64,000 nucleotides of DNA from Pseudomonas sp. Gutcm_11s (GTDB taxonomy: Bacteria > Pseudomonadota > Gammaproteobacteria > Pseudomonadales > Pseudomonadaceae): the NCBI RefSeq assembly GCF_028649395.1, contig NZ_JAQSUW010000010.1, positions 369,014 to 433,013 on the forward strand. The letters run 5' to 3'. Positions 44,149-52,864 of the stretch are shown piece by piece; position 1 is the first letter of the stretch, and each line of letters begins with the position of its first letter. The notes beneath the pieces were generated by a model. The model searched no databases, was not told the DNA's origin, and saw only the letters and a list, made by a program, of their open reading frames with translations. The position numbers were made by a program, and so were the translations under genes.

Positions 44149-45171
44149 ATGAACGCAACGATGAAAGCCGCGGTGGTGCATGCCTTCGGCGAACCACTGC
44201 GCATCGAGGAAGTGAAGGTGCCGCTGCCCGGCCCCGGCCAGGTGCTGGTGAAGATCGAGGCCTCCGGCGTGTGCCACACCGACCTGCACGCCGCCGAGGG
44301 CGACTGGCCGGTGAAGCCAAGCCTGCCGTTCATTCCCGGCCACGAGGGCGTCGGCTACGTCGCCGCGGTTGGCAGCGGGGTGACCCGGGTGAAGGAAGGC
44401 GACCGCGTCGGCGTGCCCTGGCTGTATAGCGCCTGCGGTTGCTGCGAACACTGCCTGAGCGGCTGGGAGACCCTCTGCGAAAGCCAGCAGAACACCGGCT
44501 ACTCGATCAACGGCGGCTACGCCGAATATGTGCTGGCCGACCCCAACTACATCGGCCTGCTGCCTCAGAACACCAGCTTCCTCGAGATCGCGCCGATCCT
44601 CTGTGCCGGCGTCACCGTCTACAAGGGCCTGAAGGAAACCCGCGCACGTCCCGGCCAGTGGGTGGCCATCTCCGGCATCGGCGGGCTCGGTCATGTGGCG
44701 GTGCAGTACGCGCGAGCCATGGGCCTGCATGTGGTGGCCATCGACATCGACGACGCCAAGCTGGAGCTGGCGCGCAAGCTCGGCGCCAGCCTGTGCATCA
44801 ATGCGCGCAAGGAAGATCCGGTAACCGTGGTGCAACGCGACATCGGCGGCGCCCATGGCGTGCTGGTCACCGCGGTGTCCAACGCCGCTTTCGCCCAGGC
44901 CATCGGCATGGCCCGGCGTGGCGGTACCATTTCGCTGGTCGGCCTGCCGCCGGGCGATTTCCCCACGCCGATCTTCGACGTGGTGCTCAAGGGCCTGCAC
45001 ATCACCGGCTCCATCGTCGGCACCCGCGCCGACCTACAGGAGGCGCTGGATTTCGCCGGCGAGGGCCTGGTCACCGCCACAGTGCGCGGTGACAAGCTGG
45101 ACAACATCAACCAGGTGCTCGACCAGATGCGCGCCGGGCAGATCGAGGGTCGGGTGGTACTGGAGTTCTAG
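44149..45171 (+). CDS. adhP: Zinc-dependent alcohol dehydrogenase AdhP
   Basis: A 340-residue medium-chain dehydrogenase that oxidises ethanol and other primary alcohols with NAD. Catalytic zinc ligands appear in [15 protein letters not shown] (Cys) and GHEGVGYV (His-Glu); the structural-zinc cysteines form [15 protein letters not shown]. The Rossmann motif is [13 protein letters not shown]. The gene equals adhA beside purEK and aspA in P. aeruginosa. It converges on the LysR gene. Confidence 0.95.
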   Translation: MNATMKAAVVHAFGEPLRIEEVKVPLPGPGQVLVKIEASGVCHTDLHAAEGDWPVKPSLPFIPGHEGVGYVAAVGSGVTRVKEGDRVGVPWLYSACGCCEHCLSGWETLCESQQNTGYSINGGYAEYVLADPNYIGLLPQNTSFLEIAPILCAGVTVYKGLKETRARPGQWVAISGIGGLGHVAVQYARAMGLHVVAIDIDDAKLELARKLGASLCINARKEDPVTVVQRDIGGAHGVLVTAVSNAAFAQAIGMARRGGTISLVGLPPGDFPTPIFDVVLKGLHITGSIVGTRADLQEALDFAGEGLVTATVRGDKLDNINQVLDQMRAGQIEGRVVLEF

Positions 45172-45187
45172 CGCCGCGCGCTGCTGA

Positions 45188-46099
45188 TCACTCCTGATCG
45201 CGGCCGACGCCTGCCTCCAGCTTGCGCCAGAGCAGGCGCACCGCCGCCTTGCGCGACAGCACCCAGCGGTACAAACGGATCTCCAATGGGATCTGCCAGG
45301 ACTCGGCGCCACAGATCGCCAGCTCGCCACGGGCCAGCTCGGCGGTCACCGACAGACGTGGCACCCAGGCCACGCCGAGGCCCTGCATGGCCATGGTCTT
45401 GAGGCTGTCGGCCATGGCCGTCTCGTACACCGTGGTCGAGCGCAGCGCGCGCTGGCGCAGCAACTGGTTGACCGAGCGGCCGAGGAAGGCGCCGCTGCTG
45501 TAGGCCAGCAGTGGCACGCTCTGCCCGCCGTCGAGGTCGTACAGCGGCGCGCCGTCCTCACCCACCGCGCACACCGGCAGCATGGCCGTGTTACCCAGGT
45601 GCATCGACGGGAACATATCGGCCGGCAGCTGCATCACCGCATCCGGGTCATAGAACGCCAGCATCAGGTCGCAGCTGCCCTCGCGCAGCAGGTGCACGGC
45701 CTCGCCGACGTTAGCCGCCACCAGGCGGGTCGACAGCGGCAGGCCGTCGCGGCGCAGGCGCGCCACCCACTCGGGGAAGAAGCCGAGGGTCAGCGAGTGC
45801 GCGGCGGCAATCTGCAGCACCTCGCCCTGCTGGCCTTCCAGATGGTGCAGATGGCGCACCGCCTCGCCCAGCTGCTCGACCACGTTGCGCGCAGTGACCA
45901 GAAACAGCTGGCCGGACTCGGTCAGTTCCACCGGCGTGCGGGTGCGGTTGACCAGGGTCAGGCCCAGCGCTTCCTCCAGGCTACGGATGCGTCGGCTGAA
46001 GGCCGGCTGGGTGACGAAACGCTTCACCGCCGCCTGGGAAAAGCTGCGGGTGGCAGCCAGGGCGACGAAGTCTTCCAGCCATTTGGTTTCCAGATTCAT
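45188..46099 (-). CDS. LysR-type regulator divergent from aspA
   Basis: A 303-residue LysR-family regulator from ATG at 46099; a longer frame adds 16 residues. The helix-turn-helix lies in residues 3-60 (LEDFVALAATRSFSQAAVKRFVTQPAFSRRIRSLEEALG), with an effector-binding domain after about 90. It is divergent from aspA with a perfect palindromic LysR box between them, so it may control aspA, itself or both. Effector unknown. Confidence 0.92.
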   Translation of the reverse strand: MNLETKWLEDFVALAATRSFSQAAVKRFVTQPAFSRRIRSLEEALGLTLVNRTRTPVELTESGQLFLVTARNVVEQLGEAVRHLHHLEGQQGEVLQIAAAHSLTLGFFPEWVARLRRDGLPLSTRLVAANVGEAVHLLREGSCDLMLAFYDPDAVMQLPADMFPSMHLGNTAMLPVCAVGEDGAPLYDLDGGQSVPLLAYSSGAFLGRSVNQLLRQRALRSTTVYETAMADSLKTMAMQGLGVAWVPRLSVTAELARGELAICGAESWQIPLEIRLYRWVLSRKAAVRLLWRKLEAGVGRDQE

Positions 46100-46160
46100 G
46101 GGCGGCGCCTTTCGTAAAATATTCCGCACAACCGATAAAGCGGGCAAGTCACACCATCAT

Positions 46161-46177
46161 TATGCCGATTCGGCATA
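46161..46177. promoter_or_regulatory. LysR-type operator between LysR gene and aspA
   Basis: TATGCCGATTCGGCATA is a perfect palindrome with 8-base arms and contains the LysR signature T-N11-A (T, GCCGATTCGGC, A). It lies 61 bases before the LysR start and 96 bases before aspA, the normal place for a LysR recognition site serving both genes. Confidence 0.75.
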
Positions 46178-46273
46178 GGTCAGCCTCCAACAGCATTGGC
46201 CGACAAACGGCCTCAGGCCCCACTATACACACCCATCGCGGCCATCGCCGTATTCCCCGAGAACACTCTCATC

Positions 46274-47704
46274 ATGTCCCCTGTTGCATCATCGCGCATC
46301 GAAAAAGACCTGCTCGGCAAACTGGAAGTCCCCGCTGAGGCCTATTACGGCATCCAGACCCTGCGAGCCGTGCAGAATTTTCGACTCTCCGGCGTGACGC
46401 TGTCGCACTACCCGAAACTGGTCGTCGCCCTGGCCATGGTCAAACAGGCCGCCGCCGACGCCAACCGCGAGCTGGGCCACCTGTCCGCCGCCAAGCACAC
46501 CGCGATCAGCACCGCCTGTGCACGCATCATCCAGGGCGAGTTCCACGAGCAGTTCGTGGTCGACATGATCCAGGGCGGCGCCGGTACCTCGACCAACATG
46601 AATGCCAACGAGGTGATCGCCAACATCGCCCTGGAAGCCATGGGTCATGAGAAGGGCGAGTACCAGTACCTGCACCCGAACAACGATGTGAACATGGCGC
46701 AGTCGACCAACGACGCCTACCCGACCGCCATCCGCATCGGCCTGCTGCTCGGCCACGACAGCCTGCTCAACGCCCTCGACAAGCTGATCCAGTCGCTGTC
46801 ATCCAAGGGCCTGGAGTTCGGCCACGTGCTGAAGATGGGTCGCACCCAGCTGCAGGACGCCGTACCCATGACCCTGGGCCAGGAATTCCGCGCCTTCGCC
46901 ACCACCCTCGGCGAAGACCTGCAGCACCTCAAGCGCCTGGCGCCGACCCTGCTGCACGAAGTGAACCTGGGCGGCACCGCCATCGGCACCGGCATCAACG
47001 CCGATCCGAACTACCAGAAGCTCGCCGTCGAGCGCCTGGCCATCGTCAGCGGCCACCCGGTAGTACCGGCGGCCGACCTGATCGAAGCCACCTCGGACAT
47101 GGGCGCCTTCGTGCTGTTCTCCGGCATGCTCAAGCGCACCGCGGTCAAGCTGTCGAAGATCTGCAACGACCTGCGCCTGCTCTCCAGCGGCCCACGCACC
47201 GGTATCAACGAGATCAACCTGCCGGCACGCCAGCCGGGCAGCTCGATCATGCCGGGCAAGGTCAACCCGGTGATCCCGGAAGCGGTCAACCAAGTGGCCT
47301 TCGAAGTGATCGGCAACGACCTGGCGCTGACCCTCGCCGCCGAGGGTGGCCAGCTGCAGCTGAACGTGATGGAGCCGCTGATCGCCTACAAGATCTTCGA
47401 CTCGATCCGCCTGCTGACCCGCGCCATGGACATGCTGCGCGAGCTCTGCATCGACGGCATCAGCGCCAACGAACAGCGCTGCCGCGAGCTGATGGAGAAC
47501 TCCATCGGCCTGGTCACCGCGCTCAACCCCTACATCGGCTACGAAAACGCCACGCGCATCGCCAAGACCGCGCTGGACACCGGCCGCGGCGTGCTGGAGC
47601 TGGTACGCGAGGAGAAGCTGCTGGACGAGGCCACCCTGGCCGACATCCTGCGCCCCGAGAACATGATCGCCCCGCGCCTGGTGCCGCTGGCCGCGACCGC
47701 CTGA
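46274..47704 (+). CDS. aspA: Aspartate ammonia-lyase
   Basis: A 476-residue enzyme that splits aspartate into fumarate and ammonia. The chosen start MSPVASSRIEKDLLGKLEVPAEAYYGIQTLRA matches the family; an upstream codon at 46196 would add 26 unlike residues. The fumarase/aspartase signature GSSIMPGKVNP lies near residue 320 and the TSTNMNANEVIAN block near 115. With asparaginase and glutaminase nearby, it fits amino-acid nitrogen catabolism. A good terminator follows. Confidence 0.97.
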   Translation: MSPVASSRIEKDLLGKLEVPAEAYYGIQTLRAVQNFRLSGVTLSHYPKLVVALAMVKQAAADANRELGHLSAAKHTAISTACARIIQGEFHEQFVVDMIQGGAGTSTNMNANEVIANIALEAMGHEKGEYQYLHPNNDVNMAQSTNDAYPTAIRIGLLLGHDSLLNALDKLIQSLSSKGLEFGHVLKMGRTQLQDAVPMTLGQEFRAFATTLGEDLQHLKRLAPTLLHEVNLGGTAIGTGINADPNYQKLAVERLAIVSGHPVVPAADLIEATSDMGAFVLFSGMLKRTAVKLSKICNDLRLLSSGPRTGINEINLPARQPGSSIMPGKVNPVIPEAVNQVAFEVIGNDLALTLAAEGGQLQLNVMEPLIAYKIFDSIRLLTRAMDMLRELCIDGISANEQRCRELMENSIGLVTALNPYIGYENATRIAKTALDTGRGVLELVREEKLLDEATLADILRPENMIAPRLVPLAATA

Positions 47705-47750
47705 TTCATACCGCTTTCATAGACGAGGCACTCACCAGCCTCACCACTCT

Positions 47751-47776
47751 GGGATGGCTTCGGCCATCCCTTTTTT
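47751..47776 (+). terminator. Intrinsic terminator of aspA
   Basis: Eight-bp stem GGGATGGC-TTCG-GCCATCCC with a UUCG loop and TTTTTT after. The last bases overlap the stop codon of the opposing MocR gene. Confidence 0.95.
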
Positions 47777-49244
47777 ATTGCAGATTCCAGGCCCGTCGCA
47801 GGGCCTGGATCGCCTCGACGATCTGCGCCTCCGGCACCGCGGCGAAGCCCAGCACCAGCCCGGCGCGCTCGTCCGCCGGCGTGGCGACAGATTCCAGCCA
47901 GTACTCGCTGAGCCCGTTCATCTCCACCCCCGCGGCGCGCGCGGCCTGCACCAGCTCGCGTTCACGGGAGAGGCTGTCCACCCGCACGCACAGGTGCAGG
48001 CCGGCCTCCACCGTCGGTAGCGGCGCGCAGCCGGGAATCGCCTGCGGCCAGTGCGCCAGCAAGGCATCGCGGCGCGCACGCGCGGCCTGGCGCATGCGCC
48101 GCACATGGCGCTGGAAGTGGCCGGCAGCGATGAACTCGGCCATCACCGCCTGGGTGCCGATCTCCGAGTGGCGCATATCCAGCGCGCGGCGGCGAGCGAA
48201 AGAGCCGGCCAGCGCCGGGGGCAACACCAGGTAACCGAGGCGCAGGGCCGGGAAAGCGATCTTGCAGAAGGTGCCGACGTACAGCACCCGCCCCTGCCGA
48301 TCCAGCGCCGCCAGCGGTGCCAGGGGCGTGCCGCTGTAGCGGTACTCGCCATCGTAGTCATCCTCGATGATCCAGCCGTCCTGGCGTTCGGCCCACTCCA
48401 GCAGCTCCAGGCGCCGCGCCAGCGACAGGGTCACTCCGCTCGGGTACTGGTGCGAGGGAGTGACGTAGGCCAGCCGGCAATCCTCGAGGGCAGCCAAGGC
48501 CGCGGTGTCCAGGCCATCGCCATCCACCGGCACGCCGCACAGCTCGCCACCGGCCACCGCCAGGGCATGGCAGGCGGCGCGGTAGCCGGGGTTCTCGATC
48601 GCCACCCGGTCGCCGGGCTGCACCAGCAGCTGGGCACACAGGCTGATGGCCTGTTGCGCGCCGCAAGTGATTACCACCTGGCTCGCATCGCAGTTCAGGC
48701 CACGGCTGCTGCGCAGGTAGGCGGCCACCAGTTCGCGCAGGGTGGCGTCACCGGCCGGGTCGCCATAGCCCAGGCGCGCGGGTGAGGGCTTGCGCCAGAA
48801 CCTGGCCTGCAGCCGCGCCCAGATATCGAAGGGGAACAGGTCGAAGGCCGGCACGCCGATGCGAAAGGCCCGGGGCGCACCGGTCACCGGCGGCGGCAGA
48901 TGGTGCTGTTGCAGGCGTTGCAGCGCGGCACTGGGCGCCACCGTGGCAGGCACCGGCAACGGCTGCGGGCGTTCGCCGGCCAGGTCCGCCACATAGGTGC
49001 CGGCGCCCACCCGCCCCTCTACATAGCCCTCGGCGTAGAGCTGGTCGAAGGCGCGGGTCACGGTATTGCGCGAGATGCCCAGCAGCGCCGCCAGGTCGCG
49101 GCTGGCTGGTAGGCGCGTGCGCCCGCCCAGGCGGCCGTCGAGGATGCGCTCGCGCAGCGCCTGGTACAGCTGGCGGGAGAGGCCCTGGGCGGGGTCGAGG
49201 CGAATCCCGGAGAGATCGACAGGCAACGGTGGCGTGTGGCTCAT
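47775..49244 (-). CDS. MocR/PdxR-type transcriptional regulator (GntR + aminotransferase)
   Basis: A 489-residue regulator joining a GntR winged helix (about 15-85; LPASRDLAALLGISRNTVTRAFDQLYAEGYVEGRVGAGTYVA) to a PLP aminotransferase fold (about 130-485). The PLP lysine lies in VLYVGTFCKIAFPALRLGYLV, and YVTPSHQYPSGVTLS and IIEDDYDGEYRY are MocR hallmarks. It is divergent from the PaiB gene, with a striking inverted repeat in the 104-base gap. Its effector is probably PLP with an amino compound. Confidence 0.93.
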   Translation of the reverse strand: MSHTPPLPVDLSGIRLDPAQGLSRQLYQALRERILDGRLGGRTRLPASRDLAALLGISRNTVTRAFDQLYAEGYVEGRVGAGTYVADLAGERPQPLPVPATVAPSAALQRLQQHHLPPPVTGAPRAFRIGVPAFDLFPFDIWARLQARFWRKPSPARLGYGDPAGDATLRELVAAYLRSSRGLNCDASQVVITCGAQQAISLCAQLLVQPGDRVAIENPGYRAACHALAVAGGELCGVPVDGDGLDTAALAALEDCRLAYVTPSHQYPSGVTLSLARRLELLEWAERQDGWIIEDDYDGEYRYSGTPLAPLAALDRQGRVLYVGTFCKIAFPALRLGYLVLPPALAGSFARRRALDMRHSEIGTQAVMAEFIAAGHFQRHVRRMRQAARARRDALLAHWPQAIPGCAPLPTVEAGLHLCVRVDSLSRERELVQAARAAGVEMNGLSEYWLESVATPADERAGLVLGFAAVPEAQIVEAIQALRRAWNLQ

Positions 49245-49262
49245 GGCGGCTCTCCTGGCTTG

Positions 49263-49332
49263 AATGGCTCCACGAAACTGGCACGAAGTGGCCCTTACAA
49301 CAGACCAATATCCTGCCTAGCATGGAGCCATT
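49263..49332. promoter_or_regulatory. Perfect inverted repeat in MocR-PaiB intergenic region
   Basis: AATGGCTCCA (49263-49272) and TGGAGCCATT (49323-49332) are exact inverted copies, 60 bases apart centre to centre (about six helical turns). One arm is beside each start codon. MocR proteins bind paired sites, so this is the likely operator. Confidence 0.6.
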
Positions 49333-49348
49333 CCGCCAGGAGTTGCCC

Positions 49349-49981
49349 ATGTACACACCCGCTTCCTTCCGCCAGAACGACCTCGCCGAGCTGCACGAGC
49401 TGATCCAGGCCTGCCCCTTCGCCCTGCTCACCAGTGCCGGCAGCGAAGGCGTGCAGGCCAGCCATCTGCCGCTGCTGCTGGAGCCCGGCGAGGGCGAATT
49501 CGGCACCCTCTACGGCCACTTCGCCAAGGCCAACCCGCACTGGCGCGAGCTGCAGGACGGCGCCGAGGCGCTGGCGGTGTTCTCCGGCCCGGACGCCTAC
49601 ATCAGCCCCAGCTGGTACGCGGCCAAGGCCGAGCACGGCAAGGTGGTGCCGACCTGGAACTACATCGCCGTGCACGCCCGCGGCCCGGTGGAACTGATCG
49701 AGGACCCCGAGCGCCTGCTGCAGATCGTCAGCCGCCTCAGCGACCGCCACGAGAGCGGCCGCGTCCAGCCCTGGGCGGTCAGCGATGCGCCGCGCGAGTA
49801 TCTGGACGCCATGTTGCGCGCCATCGTCGGCTTCGCCCTGCCGATCCGTCGCCTGGACGGCAAGTGGAAGCTCGGGCAGAACCGCTCCGCCGCCGACCAG
49901 CAGGGCGTACGCGACGGCCTCGATGCCTCGCCCAGCCCACGCGACCGCGAACTGGCGGCGCGCATGACCACCATCGACTGA
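49349..49981 (+). CDS. PaiB/FMN-binding negative regulator-like protein
   Basis: A 210-residue FMN-binding split-barrel protein with AGGAG seven bases before the ATG. The PaiB blocks are MYTPASFRQNDLAELHELI, ALLTSAGSEGVQASHLPLLLE, YGHFAKANPHWRELQ and VPTWNYIAVHARG. Members bind flavin; in Bacillus PaiB affects sporulation, but most are uncharacterised. Divergent from the MocR regulator and followed by two acetyltransferase genes, which probably share its transcript. Confidence 0.9.
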   Translation: MYTPASFRQNDLAELHELIQACPFALLTSAGSEGVQASHLPLLLEPGEGEFGTLYGHFAKANPHWRELQDGAEALAVFSGPDAYISPSWYAAKAEHGKVVPTWNYIAVHARGPVELIEDPERLLQIVSRLSDRHESGRVQPWAVSDAPREYLDAMLRAIVGFALPIRRLDGKWKLGQNRSAADQQGVRDGLDASPSPRDRELAARMTTID

Positions 49982-49995
49982 CCAGGGAGGCCAGC

Positions 49996-50436
49996 ATGCT
50001 CGACATCCGCCCCATCACCGCCGCCGACCACGCCGCCTGGCTGCCGCTCTGGCAGGGCTACCAGCGTTTCTACAACGCGCAGATCGGCGAAGAGACCAGC
50101 GCCCTGACCTGGCAACGCTTCCTCGACCCCGCCGAGCCGATGCACTCCGCGCTGGCCTGGCGCGACGGCGCGGCCGTCGGCCTGGTGCACTACATCTATC
50201 ACCGCAGCTGCTGGACCACCGGCGACTACTGCTACCTGCAGGACCTGTATGTGGCGGAACACATTCGCGGCGGCGGCATCGGCCGTGCGCTGATCGAGCA
50301 TGTGTATGCCGAGGCGGCCGCCGCCGGTGCCTCACGGGTGCACTGGCTGACCCAGGAAGCCAACTACCAGGGGCGCATGCTCTACGACCGCATCGCCGAC
50401 CGTTCCGGCTTCATCCAGTACAGGAAGATCCTATGA
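49996..50436 (+). CDS. GNAT N-acetyltransferase
   Basis: A 146-residue acetyltransferase with GGGAGG before the ATG at 49996. The acetyl-CoA motif reads LYVAEHIRGGGIGRALIEHVYAEA (R/Q-x-x-G-x-G/A), and the end WLTQEANYQGRMLYDRIADRSGFIQYRK is typical of diamine/aminoglycoside-like GNATs. Substrate unknown. It overlaps the next GNAT gene by four bases. Confidence 0.9.
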   Translation: MLDIRPITAADHAAWLPLWQGYQRFYNAQIGEETSALTWQRFLDPAEPMHSALAWRDGAAVGLVHYIYHRSCWTTGDYCYLQDLYVAEHIRGGGIGRALIEHVYAEAAAAGASRVHWLTQEANYQGRMLYDRIADRSGFIQYRKIL

Positions 50437-51101
50437 CCACCGACCTGCGCCACTGGCAAGCACGCCCCTTCCCGCCGCACCAGGTGCTGCAGGGCCGCTT
50501 CATCCGCCTGGAGCCGCTGAGCAACACCCATCACGGCGACGACCTGTGGGCCGCCCTGCAGGGCCCCGACCCGGTGCTGTGGGACTACCTGCCCTACGGC
50601 CCCTTCACCGAGCGCACAGCCTTCGACGCCTGGCTGGCCGCCAATGCCGACAGCCGCGACCCGCAGTTCTACGCGGTGATCGATACTCAGGGCCGCGCCC
50701 TGGGCCTGCTCAGCTACCTGCGCATCGCGCCCAAGGATGGCTGCATCGAGATCGGTCACATCGCCTTCGGCGCCGCCATGCAGCGCACGCCGGGCGCCAC
50801 CGAGGCGGTGTTCCTGCTGGCCCGGCATGCCTTCGATGACCTCGGCTACCGCCGCTTCGAATGGAAGTGCAACGCGCGCAACGCCCGCTCCATGCGCTCC
50901 GCCGAACGCTTCGGCTTCAGCTACGAGGGCCTGTTCCGCCAGCACATGATCGTCAAGGGCGAGAACCGCGACACCGCCTGGTTCGCCATCATCGACGGCG
51001 AGTGGCCAGCCTGCCGCACGGCCTTCGAACGCTGGCTGGCGGCGGACAACTTCGATGCCGAGGGCCGGCAGAAGCGCCGCCTGGAAGAGCTGCGCGGCTG
51101 A
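50433..51101 (+). CDS. GNAT acetyltransferase, RimJ/RimL-like
   Basis: A 222-residue acetyltransferase starting inside the end of the first GNAT gene. RimJ/RimL features include the GRFIRLEPLSNTHHGDDLW start, IGHIAFGAAMQRTPGATEAVFLLARHAFDDLGYRRFEWKCNARNARSMRSAERFGFSYEG. Family members acetylate N-terminal amino groups or small amines. The four-base overlap makes a PaiB-GNAT-GNAT operon likely under the divergent MocR. Confidence 0.9.
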   Translation: MTTDLRHWQARPFPPHQVLQGRFIRLEPLSNTHHGDDLWAALQGPDPVLWDYLPYGPFTERTAFDAWLAANADSRDPQFYAVIDTQGRALGLLSYLRIAPKDGCIEIGHIAFGAAMQRTPGATEAVFLLARHAFDDLGYRRFEWKCNARNARSMRSAERFGFSYEGLFRQHMIVKGENRDTAWFAIIDGEWPACRTAFERWLAADNFDAEGRQKRRLEELRG

Positions 51102-51104
51102 GGT

Positions 51105-51812
51105 TCAGTAAACCTCGCAGCGCCCCTCGGCGAGCGTCTCGCCCGCGTGCTGGCGGTAATGACTCTCACCAGAGAATTCGGCCACCGGCGGGCTGTCGCT
51201 GAAGGGCTCGCGGAACTCCAGGCTGACCAGCAGCTTGTAGACCCGGTAGCGCTTGCGCGCCGTGCGGTGGCCGGGGCAATCGTCGAAGTGATCGCGCTCG
51301 ACCGCGGTCTCCTCCTCGCAGCGCTCGTCGTCCTCGAGATCCTCGTAACGCTCCGTGCCCTCGCGATAGGTCCGGCGCCCGCAATCCAGGCGGCGCACCG
51401 GTTTGCTGCAGTAACCGGGTGCGCTGCAGGACTCGGACTCCTCGCGCTCGATAGTCTCCGCCTGCTGCTCGCGCCAGCGCGCCTGGATGTCGTAGTCCAG
51501 GCCGCTGTCCTGGCTGTCGATGAACAATGAGTTGCCGGCGTAATCGCCGCGCGTTGTCCAGAGGCTGAGCTCGGACTGCGCATCGTGCAGGCGCAGGCGG
51601 CTCGCCAGCCAGGGCTGCGGGTTGAACTCCAGGCGCTTGTGGCCCTGGGTCAGGGTCACCTCCTCGCTCAGCTGCAACGGCTGGCCGTCGCGGGTGAACA
51701 GATAGCCCTTGCCGGCCAGGCTGCTGCAACCGGCGGCCAGCAGGCACCACGACAGCATCACGAGACGGCGCAGCAGCGCCGCCGACGAACCGCTTAGGGG
51801 AAGGTGCAACAC
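51105..51812 (-). CDS. Cysteine-containing putative lipoprotein
   Basis: A 235-residue protein read from GTG at 51812, which has AAGGAG nine bases upstream. RR precedes a hydrophobic run ending in a lipobox (LLAAGC, Cys29). The mature part is very acidic, with TRDGQPLQLSEEVTLTQG and a Cys-rich middle (ESCSAPGYCSKPVRRLDCGRRT, DERCEEET, DDCPGHRTARKRYRVYK). No family is recognised. It converges on the GNAT gene with three bases between stops. Confidence 0.75.
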   Translation of the reverse strand: MLHLPLSGSSAALLRRLVMLSWCLLAAGCSSLAGKGYLFTRDGQPLQLSEEVTLTQGHKRLEFNPQPWLASRLRLHDAQSELSLWTTRGDYAGNSLFIDSQDSGLDYDIQARWREQQAETIEREESESCSAPGYCSKPVRRLDCGRRTYREGTERYEDLEDDERCEEETAVERDHFDDCPGHRTARKRYRVYKLLVSLEFREPFSDSPPVAEFSGESHYRQHAGETLAEGRCEVY

Positions 51813-51877
51813 GCGCTATCACTCCTTGATGGGCAGGCCGTGGATTCGACCGTGCCGCTGCGCTTTGATTCGCCGCC

Positions 51878-52699
51878 CTACTCGATCTCGAACAGGCCGT
51901 TCTTCAGCGGCCCCACATCCAGGCGCTGGCGCACGTCGTCGTCGATGCGCGCGTCGTCCGGGCGGTACAGGCGCACCTGGCGATAGGCGCTGATGCGGTT
52001 GATCTCCGTGCCCAGGTATTCCCACACCACGCGGGTGCAGGCCGGGTTGCGCCGGTCGCCGCTGGAGACGCCGGTCTTCAGGCCGTTGAGGCGGGTGATG
52101 CGGCTCTTGTAACTGGGGATGAGGATGGTCTGGCTCATCTCGTTGAGGGTCAGCGACTCGTAGTCCATCAGGAACAGGCGGTCCTGCAGCTGGAAGGCGG
52201 CGCCCAGGTAGCGGCAGCGCACCCAGTCCTCGGCCTGTACGTCGGCGCTGGCCGAGCGCTCCTGGCGTTCCTGGCGCTCGAACAGGAAGGCGCCGTCCTC
52301 TTCCTCCCACAGGTGCACCAGCGACAGCAGCACGTAGCCGGGTACCGACATGCAGTTGGAGTATTCGAAGTAGTAGCCGCAGTAGCGGCGCAGGTCGCCG
52401 CTCTGCTCGCGCAGGGGCTTGAGCAGCTCGATCAGCGGGTCCACGCGCTTGCCGGCGCCCAGCCCCGGTGTGCGTGCACCGAGCAGGCGGGCGAACTGTT
52501 CCGGCGGCAGCAGCAACTCGTAGTCCTCGACGCCGAAGAAGTCGCAGATGCGCTTGAGGTTGTACGCCGTCGGCCGGCTCTGGCCGCTGAGGTACTTGTT
52601 GAACTGGGCGCGATTGATCGCGAGCTTCCGGCAAACCTCGGCGATCGAGCGGTAGTGGCTGCAAAGCAGCTTGAGGTTGTCGCCGAGGGCTTCCGACAT
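51878..52699 (-). CDS. XRE-type regulator with unknown C-terminal domain
   Basis: A 273-residue protein. The N-terminal helix-turn-helix (about 8-65) reads LCSHYRSIAEVCRKLAINRAQFNKYLSGQSRPTAYNLKRICDFFGV, like XRE repressors. The rest (about 70-273) is a soluble domain with LRRYCGYYFEYSNCMSVPGYVLLSLVHLWEE that I cannot assign; it may sense a ligand. It is divergent from the Na+/alanine symporter and has a perfect inverted repeat 15 bases before its start, suggesting autoregulation and control of the symporter. Confidence 0.88.
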   Translation of the reverse strand: MSEALGDNLKLLCSHYRSIAEVCRKLAINRAQFNKYLSGQSRPTAYNLKRICDFFGVEDYELLLPPEQFARLLGARTPGLGAGKRVDPLIELLKPLREQSGDLRRYCGYYFEYSNCMSVPGYVLLSLVHLWEEEDGAFLFERQERQERSASADVQAEDWVRCRYLGAAFQLQDRLFLMDYESLTLNEMSQTILIPSYKSRITRLNGLKTGVSSGDRRNPACTRVVWEYLGTEINRISAYRQVRLYRPDDARIDDDVRQRLDVGPLKNGLFEIE

Positions 52700-52713
52700 G
52701 AGGTCCGTCCTGA

Positions 52714-52741
52714 TGATGCTAGCGACGCAATTCTAGCATCA
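52714..52741. promoter_or_regulatory. Candidate operator before XRE regulator
   Basis: TGATGCTAG-N10-CTAGCATCA, a perfect 9-base inverted repeat with arm centres 19 bases apart (about two helical turns). It sits in the 165-base gap between the XRE gene and the symporter, near the regulator's start. It is a good dimer site for the XRE protein. Confidence 0.65.
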
Positions 52742-52864
52742 ACTCGCGCCAACTCGCCGCGACCCGCGAAATTGTCCGCACCCCGCCACAGGCCGACCAT
52801 GCGCCCCCACGGCTTTCGCTGTGCCGCTTCTTCCACTCGAACAATAAGAATCGAGGTCCTCGCC

